A stretch of 64,000 bases of DNA from Pelistega suis (GCF_013133795.1 NZ_JABGBN010000002.1:358574-422573); one strand, 5' to 3'; shown: positions 9,563 through 18,032, counted from the stretch's first letter. Notes: generated by a model from the letters alone, not told the origin. Program-made: numbers and translations.

Positions 9563-9658
9563 AAAGGTTTGCGGAGACGTTTCGATGCACAAAGCGAGTT
9601 AGGCGAGCGATAGCGAGGCTCTGTTCGAGCGACTGCGCGGAACGTGTAGCGAACCTTT
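9563..9658 (+). repeat. Structured repeat element E5
   Basis: Identical copy of E3 in the second 380-bp unit. Confidence 0.82.
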
Positions 9659-9754
9659 TGTGGCAATAAGCACATGGCAGTTTTAGTCTTAATCGTCTTT
9701 ACTGCAGAACTTATACATTGATTAGACCATACTGCAGACAGTCCACTATATATC

Positions 9755-9858
9755 GTCCTCACTACAGAACATTGTGTATTCGCTCGGACAGCAAAGTGCG
9801 TCGCTGACGCTTGCCGTTTGCAAACTCGCTCGGTACATCAAGTTCTCTCCGTGAGGAC
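9755..9858 (-). repeat. Structured repeat element E6 (reverse orientation)
   Basis: Identical copy of E4 in the second 380-bp unit. Confidence 0.8.
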
Positions 9859-9884
9859 TGCCAGTAGCTAGCACTATCATCCAA

Positions 9885-9981
9885 GCCAGTCTACCGGAGA
9901 GGTTTTTAATCACAAAGCGAGTTTGATGAACGAAGTGAGACACTGTTCGAGCAACTGATAAAAACCTGTAGGTAGATTGGC
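9885..9981 (+). repeat. Structured repeat element E7
   Basis: Outer stem GCCAGTCTACC/GGTAGATTGGC (one G-T wobble), internal loop GGAG/GTA, inner stem AGGTTTTTA paired with ATAAAAACCT, core AAAGCGAGTTTGATGAACGA then CTGTTCGAGCAACT. The two stems share no sequence with E1-E6, while the internal loop and core are kept. A truncated E2-like end follows at about 9986-10040, closing with GCACTATCAC. Confidence 0.8.
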
Positions 9982-10117
9982 GTATGCGCTCGGTACTTCA
10001 AGTTCTCTCCGTGAGGACTACCAGCCGCGAGCACTATCACTCACAAATACACCATATTCTGCAGTAAATAATCGTGATTTAATCTCAATATAACTTGTGT
10101 TTTTACCACAAATTATA

Positions 10118-10146
10118 TTGCAACATTAAATACTTACTGATATAAT
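10118..10146 (+). promoter_or_regulatory. Sigma-70 type promoter of rpsT
   Basis: TTGCAA (10118-10123) and TATAAT (10141-10146) are separated by 17 bases, 40 bases before the rpsT start codon. Seen directly; use as a promoter is inferred. Confidence 0.7.
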
Positions 10147-10185
10147 AGCCGTTTTGCTGAATTAACTTAATAGAAGATACTCATT

Positions 10186-10449
10186 ATGGCCAATACTGCC
10201 CAAGCTCGTAAACGTGCTCGCCAAGCTGTAGCACGCAATAAACACAACTCTAGCCTACGTTCTTTACTACGCACTTCTATCAAGCGCGTACGTCAAGCTA
10301 TCGAAGCAGGTGATCAAGCTAAAGCTAACGAAGTTTTCTCTCGCGCAACTAGCGTAATCGATCGCGTTGCTGATAAGAAAATCATTCACAAAAACAAAGC
10401 TGCTCGTCATAAAAGCCGTTTGGCTGCAGCTATCAAAGCCCTAGCTTAA
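10186..10449 (+). CDS. rpsT: 30S ribosomal protein S20
   Basis: Small basic ribosomal protein of 87 residues that binds 16S rRNA. The sequence [20 protein letters not shown] and the closing RLAAAIKAL are diagnostic of S20. It has its own promoter (10118-10146) and a strong intrinsic terminator (10521-10556), so it is monocistronic. In related betaproteobacteria rpsT also sits near the DUF3579-argF-argG genes that follow here. Confidence 0.97.
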   Translation: MANTAQARKRARQAVARNKHNSSLRSLLRTSIKRVRQAIEAGDQAKANEVFSRATSVIDRVADKKIIHKNKAARHKSRLAAAIKALA

Positions 10450-10520
10450 TTTAAAGGTAAATATTAAGTTGCGTTGGTAGTCCTCTCTAAATAATTACCT
10501 CAACGCTTAGGGTTCAGCAA

Positions 10521-10556
10521 AAAAAGACGCTATTTCAACAAATAGCGTCTTTTTTT
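10521..10556 (+). terminator. Intrinsic terminator of rpsT
   Basis: AGACGCTATTT and AAATAGCGTCT form an 11-bp stem with a CAAC loop, flanked by A5 and T6, some 70 bases after the rpsT stop. Clear rho-independent terminator. Confidence 0.92.
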
Positions 10557-10707
10557 ATCTACAAAATTTGAACAAGCATGAATATCTTGCCCCCATAAAG
10601 ATTAAAAATTTGAATATAAAACAGTCCCAAACCCTCATCAATAGCATCTTACCCCCAAAAAACCTTCCTCCATATCATCTCATAGACATATCGATGTAGT
10701 AGACATT

Positions 10708-10735
10708 AAAAAAGCACTCTATTTGAGTGCTTTTT
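10708..10735 (-). terminator. Intrinsic terminator of the DUF3579 gene (bidirectional form)
   Basis: GCACTC/GAGTGC stem with a five-base loop, A6 on the left and T5 on the right. It begins two bases beyond the stop codon of the minus-strand gene, so it serves that gene, and could also stop read-through from rpsT. Confidence 0.85.
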
Positions 10736-10736
10736 A

Positions 10737-11027
10737 TCATTCAAACTCGGACTCTCCGATGGTTTCAATCGTCAAATCATTATCCACCGCAAAATCATTC
10801 ACAAATTTCCAAGCTCGAGGCTCTAACTGCCGCAAACGTTCATCGACAATTAAACACTTGTGGCCGTCTTTATCACTAGGAATGACATAAGGAGAATAAG
10901 TAAGATGACTAGACTGAATACCCGGTGGACGAAACTGAGCCATCACACCTGCAAGTCGCTCCGCCCAATCGCTAGGACGAAACTTCTGCCCTGATTTCGT
11001 TAAACCGTAAATAATTAACTGTTGCAC
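10737..11027 (-). CDS. DUF3579 family protein
   Basis: A 96-residue cytoplasmic protein with no known biochemical role. The conserved start GLTKSGQKFRPSDWAERLAG, then SYSPYVIP-like and VDERLRQLEPRAWKFVNDFA segments, match DUF3579, a small family found mainly in betaproteobacteria. It has no signal peptide or membrane segment. It is divergent from argF and sits between rpsT and the arginine genes, a placement seen in relatives. Function remains unassigned. Confidence 0.85.
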   Translation of the reverse strand: MQQLIIYGLTKSGQKFRPSDWAERLAGVMAQFRPPGIQSSHLTYSPYVIPSDKDGHKCLIVDERLRQLEPRAWKFVNDFAVDNDLTIETIGESEFE

Positions 11028-11209
11028 TTGCGTAAACTCTGCAAAGTCTTAAAAGAGTTATTTTATTCTATTTACGTCAGAATTTCGACAATTTTTCATA
11101 ATATTGGTATTATTAACTTTCGTTAGTTTTTCTGACTATCGCAGTAGCTTTTTTAGTGTCTGCCATAGCAAACAGGATTTATTTTTTTATTATTCAATGT
11201 GTGTTGCAT

Positions 11210-12163
11210 ATGACTACTCCAAATAACTCTAACGCACCAATGCGTCATTTCTTACAACTAACTGATTTTTCAGCCCAAGAAATTCTTTATATTTTGGATC
11301 GCGCTCGCTATATCAAACAAAAATTCAAACGCTATGAGCCTCATATGCCACTACACGATCGTACCCTTGCGATGGTTTTTGAAAAAGCCAGTACACGCAC
11401 TCGCGTTTCATTTGAAGCCGGTATGTATCAAATGGGCGGTCTTGTCATCAACCTGACATCAAACGACTCTCAGCTAGGTCGCTCAGAGCCTATCGAAGAT
11501 ACGGCACGTGTCATTACCCGCATGGTTGACATTGTGATGATTCGCACCTTTGAGCAAACACGTCTAGAGCGCTTTGCTGCACACTCTCGTGTTCCTGTTA
11601 TCAATGGTCTCACTAATGAATTCCATCCTTGCCAAATCCTTGCTGATTTACTCACTTATGTCGAACACAAAGGCAGCATTAAAGGCAAAACTGTTGCATG
11701 GATTGGTGATGCGAATAATATGGCTTATACATGGTTACAAGCCGCTCAATTACTTGGCTTTAAACTGCATGTTTCTGCACCAAAAGGTTATCAATTAGAT
11801 CATGATCGTATTGGTTCAGTAAGTCCAGAACATCTTCAAGAATTTGACGACCCAATGGAAGCAGCCAAAGGGGCAGACCTCATCACTACCGATGTTTGGA
11901 CTAGCATGGGCTATGAGCAAGAAAATGAAAAACGTCGTGTAGCATTTGCCAACTGGATGGTGGATAAAGAAATGATGTCTTTAGCCAATAAAGATGCCAT
12001 CTTTATGCACTGCTTACCTGCCCATCGTGGCGAAGAAGTCAGTGCGGACGTTATTGATGGTCCTCAGAGTGTGGTTTGGGATGAAGCAGAAAATCGTCTA
12101 CATGTTCAAAAAGCACTTATGGAATTCTTAGTTTTAGGTAAACAAGATACTCCAGCCGCATAA
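11210..12163 (+). CDS. argF: Ornithine carbamoyltransferase
   Basis: Transfers the carbamoyl group from carbamoyl phosphate to ornithine to give citrulline in arginine synthesis. The carbamoyl-phosphate motif STRTR begins at Ser61, HPCQ(I)LAD is present, and the ornithine-site HCLPAHRGEE begins at His267, so the active site is complete. The frame is open back to a GTG at 11156, but ATG 11210 (MTTPNNSNAPMRHFLQL) gives a family-like start and 317 residues; ATG 11240 is another option. The next gene is argG, the following step in the pathway. The anabolic role is inferred from this pairing. Confidence 0.95.
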   Translation: MTTPNNSNAPMRHFLQLTDFSAQEILYILDRARYIKQKFKRYEPHMPLHDRTLAMVFEKASTRTRVSFEAGMYQMGGLVINLTSNDSQLGRSEPIEDTARVITRMVDIVMIRTFEQTRLERFAAHSRVPVINGLTNEFHPCQILADLLTYVEHKGSIKGKTVAWIGDANNMAYTWLQAAQLLGFKLHVSAPKGYQLDHDRIGSVSPEHLQEFDDPMEAAKGADLITTDVWTSMGYEQENEKRRVAFANWMVDKEMMSLANKDAIFMHCLPAHRGEEVSADVIDGPQSVVWDEAENRLHVQKALMEFLVLGKQDTPAA

Positions 12164-12241
12164 TCGCTTTTTTTCTATTCGATTAAAGCGTAAAATATGA
12201 CGGTAATTTATTTTTATTAATATATTTTGTTGGATACACAA

Positions 12242-13462
12242 ATGAGCGATATTAAAAAAGTAGTTCTCGCCTACTCTGGCGGTCTTGATACATCAGTCAT
12301 TTTAAAATGGCTACAAGATACTTATCAATGCGAAGTTATTACATTCACTGCAGACATCGGTCAAGGTGAAGAATTAGAACCAGCTCGCCGCAAAGCGTTA
12401 AACTTTGGTATCAAACCAGAAAATATCTTTATCGATGATTTACGCGAAGAGTTTGTCCGTGACTTCGTCTTCCCGATGTTCCGTGCTAATGCCATCTACG
12501 AAGGTGAATACTTACTGGGTACTTCTATCGCTCGCCCTCTTATCGCTAAGCGCCAAATCGAAATTGCTAATCAATTAAATGCGGATGCTGTATCGCATGG
12601 TGCGACAGGCAAAGGTAATGACCAAGTACGTTTTGAATTAGGCTACTATGCGCTAAATCCAAATATCCGTGTTATCGCCCCATGGCGCGAATGGGATTTA
12701 CTCTCTCGCGAAAAACTCTTAGATTATGCTGAAAAAGCCGGTATCGAAATCGATATGAAGCACAAGCAAGGTGGCGCTCCTTACTCTATGGACGCCAACT
12801 TACTTCATATCAGCTACGAAGGTCGTCACTTAGAAGACCCTAATGCCGAAGCCGAAGAAAGCATGTGGCGCTGGACTGTATCACCAGAACAAGCACCCGA
12901 TTCTCCTGAGTATATCGACTTAGAATACGAACGTGGCGATATCGTTGCCATCAACGGTGTACGTTTAAGTCCAGCCGCCGTATTAACTAAATTAAATGAG
13001 CTTGGTGGTAAACATGGTATTGGTCGTTTAGACCTAGTAGAAAACCGTTATGTCGGCATGAAATCTCGCGGTTGCTACGAAACTCCGGGAGGCACCATTA
13101 TGCTCAAAGGTCACCGTGCGATTGAATCAATCACATTAGACCGTGAAGTTGCTCACCTTAAAGATGACTTGATGCCACGCTATGCATCTTTAGTCTATAA
13201 CGGTTACTGGTGGTCACCAGAGCGTAAAGCTTTACAAGTCTTAATTGACCACACACAACAACATGTTAACGGTTTTGTACGCCTCAAACTTTACAAAGGC
13301 AATGTCTATACCGTCTCTCGTGACTCAAAAGATAGCCTGTTTGATAAAACCATTGCTACTTTTGATGATGACGGTGGTGCTTACAATCAAGCGGATGCTG
13401 CTGGCTTCATCAAGCTCAATGCATTGCGTATGCGTATTGAAAGCAAAGCCGGTCGTAAATAA
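12242..13462 (+). CDS. argG: Argininosuccinate synthase
   Basis: Joins citrulline and aspartate using ATP to make argininosuccinate. The ATP-binding AYSGGLDTS occupies residues 10-18. The 406-residue length from ATG 12242 fits the common bacterial type rather than the longer E. coli type. An in-frame TTG at 12227 would add five residues and is unlikely. It follows argF by 78 bases. The hairpin at 13479-13543 ends the transcript. Confidence 0.96.
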   Translation: MSDIKKVVLAYSGGLDTSVILKWLQDTYQCEVITFTADIGQGEELEPARRKALNFGIKPENIFIDDLREEFVRDFVFPMFRANAIYEGEYLLGTSIARPLIAKRQIEIANQLNADAVSHGATGKGNDQVRFELGYYALNPNIRVIAPWREWDLLSREKLLDYAEKAGIEIDMKHKQGGAPYSMDANLLHISYEGRHLEDPNAEAEESMWRWTVSPEQAPDSPEYIDLEYERGDIVAINGVRLSPAAVLTKLNELGGKHGIGRLDLVENRYVGMKSRGCYETPGGTIMLKGHRAIESITLDREVAHLKDDLMPRYASLVYNGYWWSPERKALQVLIDHTQQHVNGFVRLKLYKGNVYTVSRDSKDSLFDKTIATFDDDGGAYNQADAAGFIKLNALRMRIESKAGRK

Positions 13463-13478
13463 ACGATAAGCTTTACAC

Positions 13479-13543
13479 AAAGCCACTTCTTAACATCACC
13501 CTCAACTTTTATGAGGTCATTGTTTGAGGTGGCTTTCTTTTTT
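13479..13543 (+). terminator. Intrinsic terminator of argG
   Basis: AAAGCCACTTC (13479-13489) pairs with GAGGTGGCTTT (13526-13536) with one G-T wobble, followed by CTTTTTT. It lies inside a possible upstream extension of the rhodanese frame, which argues against that extension. Confidence 0.8.
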
Positions 13544-13622
13544 AAAAGTGATTTTTGAGCTTTATTCCAGTCGCCTCATTCCAGAATCACTTATCCTAAC
13601 ATCATCATTTACTAAAATTCAT

Positions 13623-13952
13623 ATGTCTACAGCTATTCAACATCTTACTGTACAAACCCTCAAACAATGGCAAGATGAAGGAAAAGACTTTACCCTACTC
13701 GATGTTCGTCAAGATGATGAAGTCGCTTATGCTCATATCAAAGGCTATCAGCATATCCCTATGCACCTCATCCCTATCCGTCACGCGGAGATTTGCGATG
13801 ATAAGCCATTAGTTATTTACTGCCATCATGGTATGCGCAGTTATCAAGTCGGTTTATTTCTCGCCAATATGGGCTTTGAAGATGTTTATAACCTCCAAGG
13901 TGGTATTGATGCATGGTCAAAGGAAATTGATCCCTCTGTTCCTCTTTACTGA
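13623..13952 (+). CDS. Single-domain rhodanese-like sulfurtransferase
   Basis: A 109-residue cytoplasmic rhodanese domain. The active-site loop contains Cys67 in YCHHGMRS, with the upstream LLDVRQDDE and downstream NLQGGIDAW signatures of single-domain rhodaneses. Such proteins move sulfane sulfur via a cysteine persulfide; the acceptor here is unknown. The frame is open back to 13524, but that region overlaps the argG terminator, so ATG 13623 (MSTAIQHLTVQTL) is the likely start. No operon partner is evident. Confidence 0.9.
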   Translation: MSTAIQHLTVQTLKQWQDEGKDFTLLDVRQDDEVAYAHIKGYQHIPMHLIPIRHAEICDDKPLVIYCHHGMRSYQVGLFLANMGFEDVYNLQGGIDAWSKEIDPSVPLY

Positions 13953-14063
13953 TACTACCCCTCATCGCCAATCCAAGTGATGGAATCCCTATCCTAAAGA
14001 ATACGGTTTAGCAGCAAATAACTGATAAATATCGCACAGTTTCCACACTACGGTTTTATTTCC

Positions 14064-14109
14064 TTGAGAAATATAAATTTAAGTGGTATGATTTATGATA
14101 ATTATTCTC
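14064..14109 (+). promoter_or_regulatory. Promoter with overlapping Fur-box-like site upstream of the iron importer
   Basis: TTGAGA (14064-14069) and TATGAT (14087-14092) are 17 bases apart. The 19 bases 14091-14109 match the consensus Fur box at about 14 positions and overlap the -10 element and transcription start. This is the expected geometry for iron repression. The match count was made by eye. Confidence 0.65.
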
Positions 14110-14132
14110 ATTTATATTTCGGAGGATTCCTG

Positions 14133-15158
14133 ATGAGATTTTCAACGGTGTTAAAACCATTATTTGTGGCATGCGCTCTAACCGCTTCTATTGCACAAGC
14201 CGCAGAAGTCAATATCTATACAACGCGTGAACCAGGTCTATTACAACCTTTACTAGACCAATTTACTAAGGATACTGGCATTAAAGCCAATACTGTGTTT
14301 GTTAAAGACGGTTTAGCAGAGCGTGTTGCTAACGAAGGTGATAAATCACCTGCTGACGTACTCATGGTAGTTGATATCGGTCGTCTCACAGAGTTAGCTG
14401 AAAAAGACCTTGCTCAACCTATTCAATCTAAAGTATTAGAAGAAGTTATTCCTGCACAATACCGCGGTGCTGACGGCAAATGGTTTGCCCTCTCTTTACG
14501 TGACCGTATTTTATACGCTGCAAAAGACTTAGACCTAAAGAGCTTTACCTATGAAGAACTTGCTGATCCAAAATGGAAAGGTAAAGTATGCATTCGCTCA
14601 GGTCAACACCCTTATAACACTAGTCTAATTTCTGCTTTTATCGCACATAATGGTGAAGCAAAAACCGAAGAATGGTTAAAAGGCGTAAAAGCCAATCTAG
14701 CACGTAAAGCCGCTGGTGGTGACCGTGAAGTTGCTCGTGATATTCTAGCTGGTATTTGCGATATCGGTATTGCTAACTCGTACTACGTAGGTCGTATGCG
14801 TAATGCAGAAGAAGGGTCAGAGCAACGTCAATGGGGTGATGCCATCAAAGTTATTCGCCCAGTTTTTGCAAGTGCCAAAGACGGCGGTACTCATGCTAAC
14901 GTCACTGGTGCCGTTGTTGCCAAACACGCATCTAACAAAGAAAATGCCGTTAAACTGCTCGAATACTTAGTTAGTGAAAAAGCACAAGCCATGTACGCAA
15001 AAATCAATTACGAATACCCTGTTCGTGCCGGTACAGAGCTTGATCCTGTTGTTGCCTCATTTGGTGAGTTTAAAGCAGATGCCTTACCAATGGCAGAAGT
15101 ACCTAAATATCGCAAAAAAGCGAGTGAATTAGTGGACAAAGTTGGTTTTGATAACTAA
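14133..15158 (+). CDS. fbpA: Periplasmic iron(III) ABC transporter substrate-binding protein (FbpA/FutA-like)
   Basis: A 341-residue precursor with a clear signal peptide (MRFSTVLKPLFVACALTASI, cut near AQA-AEV). The mature protein opens with VNIYTTREPGLLQPLLDQF, typical of ferric-binding proteins. The adjacent tyrosines Tyr217 and Tyr218 (NSYYVGRM) match the iron-ligand pair of FbpA. Start ATG 14133 follows GGAGG; the frame is open further upstream but the signal peptide fixes the start. It is the first gene of a three-gene importer and is preceded by a Fur-box-like site. A hairpin after it (15187-15212) may raise its level over the membrane parts. Confidence 0.92.
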   Translation: MRFSTVLKPLFVACALTASIAQAAEVNIYTTREPGLLQPLLDQFTKDTGIKANTVFVKDGLAERVANEGDKSPADVLMVVDIGRLTELAEKDLAQPIQSKVLEEVIPAQYRGADGKWFALSLRDRILYAAKDLDLKSFTYEELADPKWKGKVCIRSGQHPYNTSLISAFIAHNGEAKTEEWLKGVKANLARKAAGGDREVARDILAGICDIGIANSYYVGRMRNAEEGSEQRQWGDAIKVIRPVFASAKDGGTHANVTGAVVAKHASNKENAVKLLEYLVSEKAQAMYAKINYEYPVRAGTELDPVVASFGEFKADALPMAEVPKYRKKASELVDKVGFDN

Positions 15159-15186
15159 TTTCACGCTATACTAATGATGTTTTGTT

Positions 15187-15212
15187 AAGGGGGGTATTCT
15201 ACTCCCCTTTTT
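15187..15212 (+). terminator. Hairpin with T-tract between fbpA and fbpB (attenuating terminator)
   Basis: AAGGGGGGTA pairs with TACTCCCCTT (one mismatch), followed by T5, between the binding-protein gene and the permease. Partial termination here would favour the abundant periplasmic component. Confidence 0.7.
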
Positions 15213-15228
15213 CCGTAAATAAATATCC

Positions 15229-16875
15229 ATGCAACTGCAGAAAAATAATAAACTTACCCTATGGCAAATTCTGGCTGGTTTGGTTGTGTTCAGCGTCGTT
15301 GCGCCGATTTTGACGCTACTGATTATCGCCTTAACTGGTCATTTTGATCATTGGTATAGTCTTATCCAATACGTCATTCCCAACTCCCTCAGTAACACGG
15401 CTATCTTATTAGTAGGCGTTGCCATTATGGTAGGACTCATTGGGACTGGCAGCGCATGGTTAACCTCAGCATACGATTTCCCTACGCGCAAGATTCTCAT
15501 GTGGGCATTGCTTTTACCATTAGCGGTGCCAACTTATATCATGGCATTTGCCTACTTGGATCTCATGCACCCTCTCGGTCCTATCCAAGGACTCATTCGC
15601 GACATCCTAGGCTATTCATCACCCAGAGAGTTTCGCCTTCCTGATATTCGCTCTATGCCGGGCGCCATTTTTATTATGGGTTTGGCGCTGTATCCTTATG
15701 TCTACCTCAGCGTCCGTGTAATGTTTATGAGCCAATCTGCCAATCTTGTCGAGGCCTCTCGTACCTTAGGATGTACACCCGCACAAACATTCCGTCGTCT
15801 CATTTTACCGATGGCGCGCCCTGCTATTGCCGTAGGTATTAGTTTAGCCTTACTTGAAACACTCAACGACATTGGCGCTTCAGAGTTTTTAGGTATTCAG
15901 ACCCTGACCGTTTCCATCTATACCGCATGGGTTACGCGTTCAAATCTTGAAGCTGCGGCGCAAATTGCCATCTTTATGCTCTTTATTGTGACCGCCATTA
16001 TCTATGTCGAACGCCTAAGTCGTCAGCGTCAGCGCTATGCTAATACACAGCGTCCACGCCCCATTCAAGCACAAACACTCACCGGTAGCAAAATGATTGT
16101 TGCTATGGTTCTAGGTTGGCTTCCGGTGATAACAGGCTTTATTTTTCCTACACTTTATCTCATCGTAGAAACGATTAAACGCCTAGATATTGTCGGAGCA
16201 GTTTCGCACGGGTTACTCACCAGCACGATTAATACAGTGATTTTAGCCATTGTAGCGACTTTTTTTACTGTCATCTTTGGTTTACTTATCGCATGGGTCG
16301 TACGTCAACCACGCTTTGCCTATAGCAAGATAATGGTTCGTCTAGGCAGCTTAGGTTATGCTATTCCCGGCTCGGTACTGGCTATTGGTTTATTAACCCC
16401 TATCGTATTGATAGATGATATCATTAGCAAGGTGATGAACCTTTTATTTAATTTTCCCCCACAACTCTATATTATGGGAAGCATCGCGGGCTTGGTGATT
16501 GCCTATTGCATTCGTTTCTTAGCCATTAGTATTGGCTCTATTGAAGCGGGCTATACGCGTATTCCCCTCTCTCTTGATAATGCCGCACAGACCTTGGGGC
16601 ATACCTCCAGCCAAACCTTTAGAAAAATTCATTTTCCTTTATTAAAGCCCGCCCTAGGTGCTGCTGCTCTATTGGTATTTGTGGATGCCATGAAAGAACT
16701 CTCTGCGACACTCTTATTGCGTCCACTCAATTTTGAAACCTTATCAACATGGCTGTACGCAGAAGCTGCGCGAGGCACTTACGAAGAAGGCGCTATTGCT
16801 GCTCTGCTTATCGTCCTTGTTGGCTTATTACCCGTTATTTTCTTAGCGCGCACACAATTTAAAAACTCTTATTAA
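15229..16875 (+). CDS. fbpB: Iron(III) ABC transporter permease, fused two-domain type (FbpB-like)
   Basis: Inner-membrane permease of 548 residues with about twelve hydrophobic segments arranged as two homologous halves. Each half carries a coupling-loop motif: EASRTLGCTPAQTFRRLILP near residue 180 and NAAQTLGHTSSQTFRKIHFP near residue 455. A fused permease of this length is the norm for FbpB/FutB/SfuB systems. It lies between the binding-protein and ATPase genes. Confidence 0.92.
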   Translation: MQLQKNNKLTLWQILAGLVVFSVVAPILTLLIIALTGHFDHWYSLIQYVIPNSLSNTAILLVGVAIMVGLIGTGSAWLTSAYDFPTRKILMWALLLPLAVPTYIMAFAYLDLMHPLGPIQGLIRDILGYSSPREFRLPDIRSMPGAIFIMGLALYPYVYLSVRVMFMSQSANLVEASRTLGCTPAQTFRRLILPMARPAIAVGISLALLETLNDIGASEFLGIQTLTVSIYTAWVTRSNLEAAAQIAIFMLFIVTAIIYVERLSRQRQRYANTQRPRPIQAQTLTGSKMIVAMVLGWLPVITGFIFPTLYLIVETIKRLDIVGAVSHGLLTSTINTVILAIVATFFTVIFGLLIAWVVRQPRFAYSKIMVRLGSLGYAIPGSVLAIGLLTPIVLIDDIISKVMNLLFNFPPQLYIMGSIAGLVIAYCIRFLAISIGSIEAGYTRIPLSLDNAAQTLGHTSSQTFRKIHFPLLKPALGAAALLVFVDAMKELSATLLLRPLNFETLSTWLYAEAARGTYEEGAIAALLIVLVGLLPVIFLARTQFKNSY

Positions 16876-16887
16876 GCGAATTTTGAT

Positions 16888-17676
16888 ATGACACACTTAC
16901 TCGATTTAATAGATGTAAAACTCGGCTATCCACAAGGCAAAGTGTTTAAAACTATCGTTCATCAACTTTCGCTACAACTTGATAAAGGGGAAATTGGATG
17001 TCTCCTAGGACCGTCGGGCTGCGGCAAAACAACAGTGTTAAGAAGTATTGCTGGGTTTGAGCCTGTTTACGCAGGAAGCATTCAATTAGAACAACAGACT
17101 ATCGCTGAAACAGGTCGTATGGTCCCCCCAGAGCAACGTCATATCGGGATGATGTTTCAAGACTATGCTCTGTTCCCACATCTGACAATCGAAAAAAATA
17201 TTGCTTTTGGTCTGAATAAGCTTCCTAGAGAACAAGCGCAAAAAATCACTCAAGAAATGCTAGAACTCATCGGACTACAACAGAGCGCAAAAGCCTATCC
17301 ACATGAGTTATCTGGCGGACAACAACAACGTGTGGCCTTAGCTCGTGCTATTGCCCCCTCGCCTAAACTCTTATTATTAGACGAACCCTTTTCTAATCTG
17401 GATGTCGATACACGTGAGCGTCTAGCCTTAGATGTGCGTGCGATTCTGAAAGAAAAACAACTTAGCGCTATCTTAGTGACACATAGTCAAATTGAAGCAT
17501 TTGTCTTTGCTGATAAAATAGGCATTATCCATCAAGGCAAGCTAGAACAGTGGGCAAATCCTCAAACACTTATCAATGCCCCTAATAATGCCTTTGTTAA
17601 AGAATATATCCGTCAAGATGCCATTCAAGCGTATCAAGCCTGCTCTACCGATAAAAGCTGCTTTTGTGAGGAGTAA
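16888..17676 (+). CDS. fbpC: Iron(III) ABC transporter ATP-binding protein (FbpC-like, short form)
   Basis: ATPase of 262 residues. Walker A GPSGCGKTT is at residues 41-49, the signature LSGGQQQRV near 138, and Walker B LLLLDEPFSNLD follows. It starts 12 bases after the permease stop. Classical FbpC proteins are about 350 residues with a C-terminal regulatory domain; that domain is absent here. Instead the protein ends in a short cysteine-bearing tail with Cys252, Cys258 and Cys260 (SCFCEE). The tail might bind metal or sense redox state, which is inference only. Confidence 0.92.
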   Translation: MTHLLDLIDVKLGYPQGKVFKTIVHQLSLQLDKGEIGCLLGPSGCGKTTVLRSIAGFEPVYAGSIQLEQQTIAETGRMVPPEQRHIGMMFQDYALFPHLTIEKNIAFGLNKLPREQAQKITQEMLELIGLQQSAKAYPHELSGGQQQRVALARAIAPSPKLLLLDEPFSNLDVDTRERLALDVRAILKEKQLSAILVTHSQIEAFVFADKIGIIHQGKLEQWANPQTLINAPNNAFVKEYIRQDAIQAYQACSTDKSCFCEE

Positions 17677-17746
17677 TTAGATAAGCTTAATCATCTTTGA
17701 GCAATAAAAGCCTCTCTATAGGGGACTTTATTAAGTCCCAAAAATG

Positions 17747-17775
17747 CAAAAAACCAGCTCATCTAAGGGCTGGTT
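17747..17775 (-). terminator. Intrinsic terminator of the tRNA-Val transcript
   Basis: On the minus strand AACCAGC and GCTGGTT form a 7-bp stem with a ten-base loop, followed by T5-T6, about 25 bases beyond the encoded CCA of the second tRNA. Confidence 0.75.
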
Positions 17776-17798
17776 AATCAATCTTTCCGTCTAATTGA

Positions 17799-17874
17799 TG
17801 GTGGGTGCTACAGGGGTCGAACCTGTGACCTACGCCTTGTAAGGGCGCCGCTCTACCAACTGAGCTAAGCACCC
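17799..17874 (-). tRNA. tRNA-Val (anticodon TAC), second copy
   Basis: The reverse strand folds as a 76-nt tRNA: acceptor GGGTGCT/AGCACCC, anticodon loop CTTACAA giving TAC, T-arm GGTTCGACCCC region, and an encoded 3' CCA. It differs from the upstream copy by a compensating T-A to C-G change in the acceptor stem. Confidence 0.96.
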
Positions 17875-17903
17875 ATCAACTGGGAATATACGATACATCT
17901 AGA

Positions 17904-17979
17904 TGGTGGGCGCTACAGGGGTCGAACCTGTGACCTACGCCTTGTAAGGGCGCCGCTCTACCAACTGAGCTAAGCGCCC
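17904..17979 (-). tRNA. tRNA-Val (anticodon TAC), first copy
   Basis: A 76-nt tRNA on the reverse strand with acceptor GGGCGCT/AGCGCCC, anticodon loop CTTACAA (TAC, valine) and encoded CCA. It lies 29 bases upstream of the other copy, and both probably derive from one precursor made from the promoter at 18004-18032. Confidence 0.96.
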
Positions 17980-18003
17980 ATCTGTATGCGTCGTAAGAAT
18001 TAA

Positions 18004-18032
18004 ATTATAGATAAGTTAATGGTATTTGACAA
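18004..18032 (-). promoter_or_regulatory. Sigma-70 type promoter of the tRNA-Val pair
   Basis: On the minus strand TTGTCA and TATAAT are exactly 17 bases apart, 25 bases before the first tRNA. This is close to consensus, as expected for a stable-RNA promoter. Confidence 0.8.

Larger units (their letters stand above)
9121..9880. repeat. Perfect 380-bp tandem duplication
   Basis: Bases 9121-9500 and 9501-9880 are identical as far as I can read. Each unit holds one plus-orientation and one minus-orientation structured element plus spacer. Similarity continues leftwards with mismatches (from 9089 back to about 8981), so an older, diverged third copy is partly present. The identity implies a recent duplication. 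Confidence 0.9.

Noticed and set aside
9173..9762. Identical 69-codon reverse frames (9173-9382 and 9553-9762) and the 103-codon frame at 36366-36677
   Set aside because: They lie wholly within the structured repeats, have no ribosome site, and resemble each other only because the DNA repeats. Likely source of false hypothetical-protein calls.
8856..10040. CRISPR array reading of the repeats
   Set aside because: Repeats are long inverted structures in both orientations with no regular short repeat-spacer pattern and no cas genes.
11156..11209. Extended N-terminus for argF from GTG 11156
   Set aside because: The added residues are hydrophobic and unlike any OTCase start; ATG 11210 gives a family-like N-terminus.
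17722..17739. GGGACTT/AAGTCCC hairpin after fbpC
   Set aside because: Stable stem but no T-tract on either strand; could still be a weak terminator, not enough to call.
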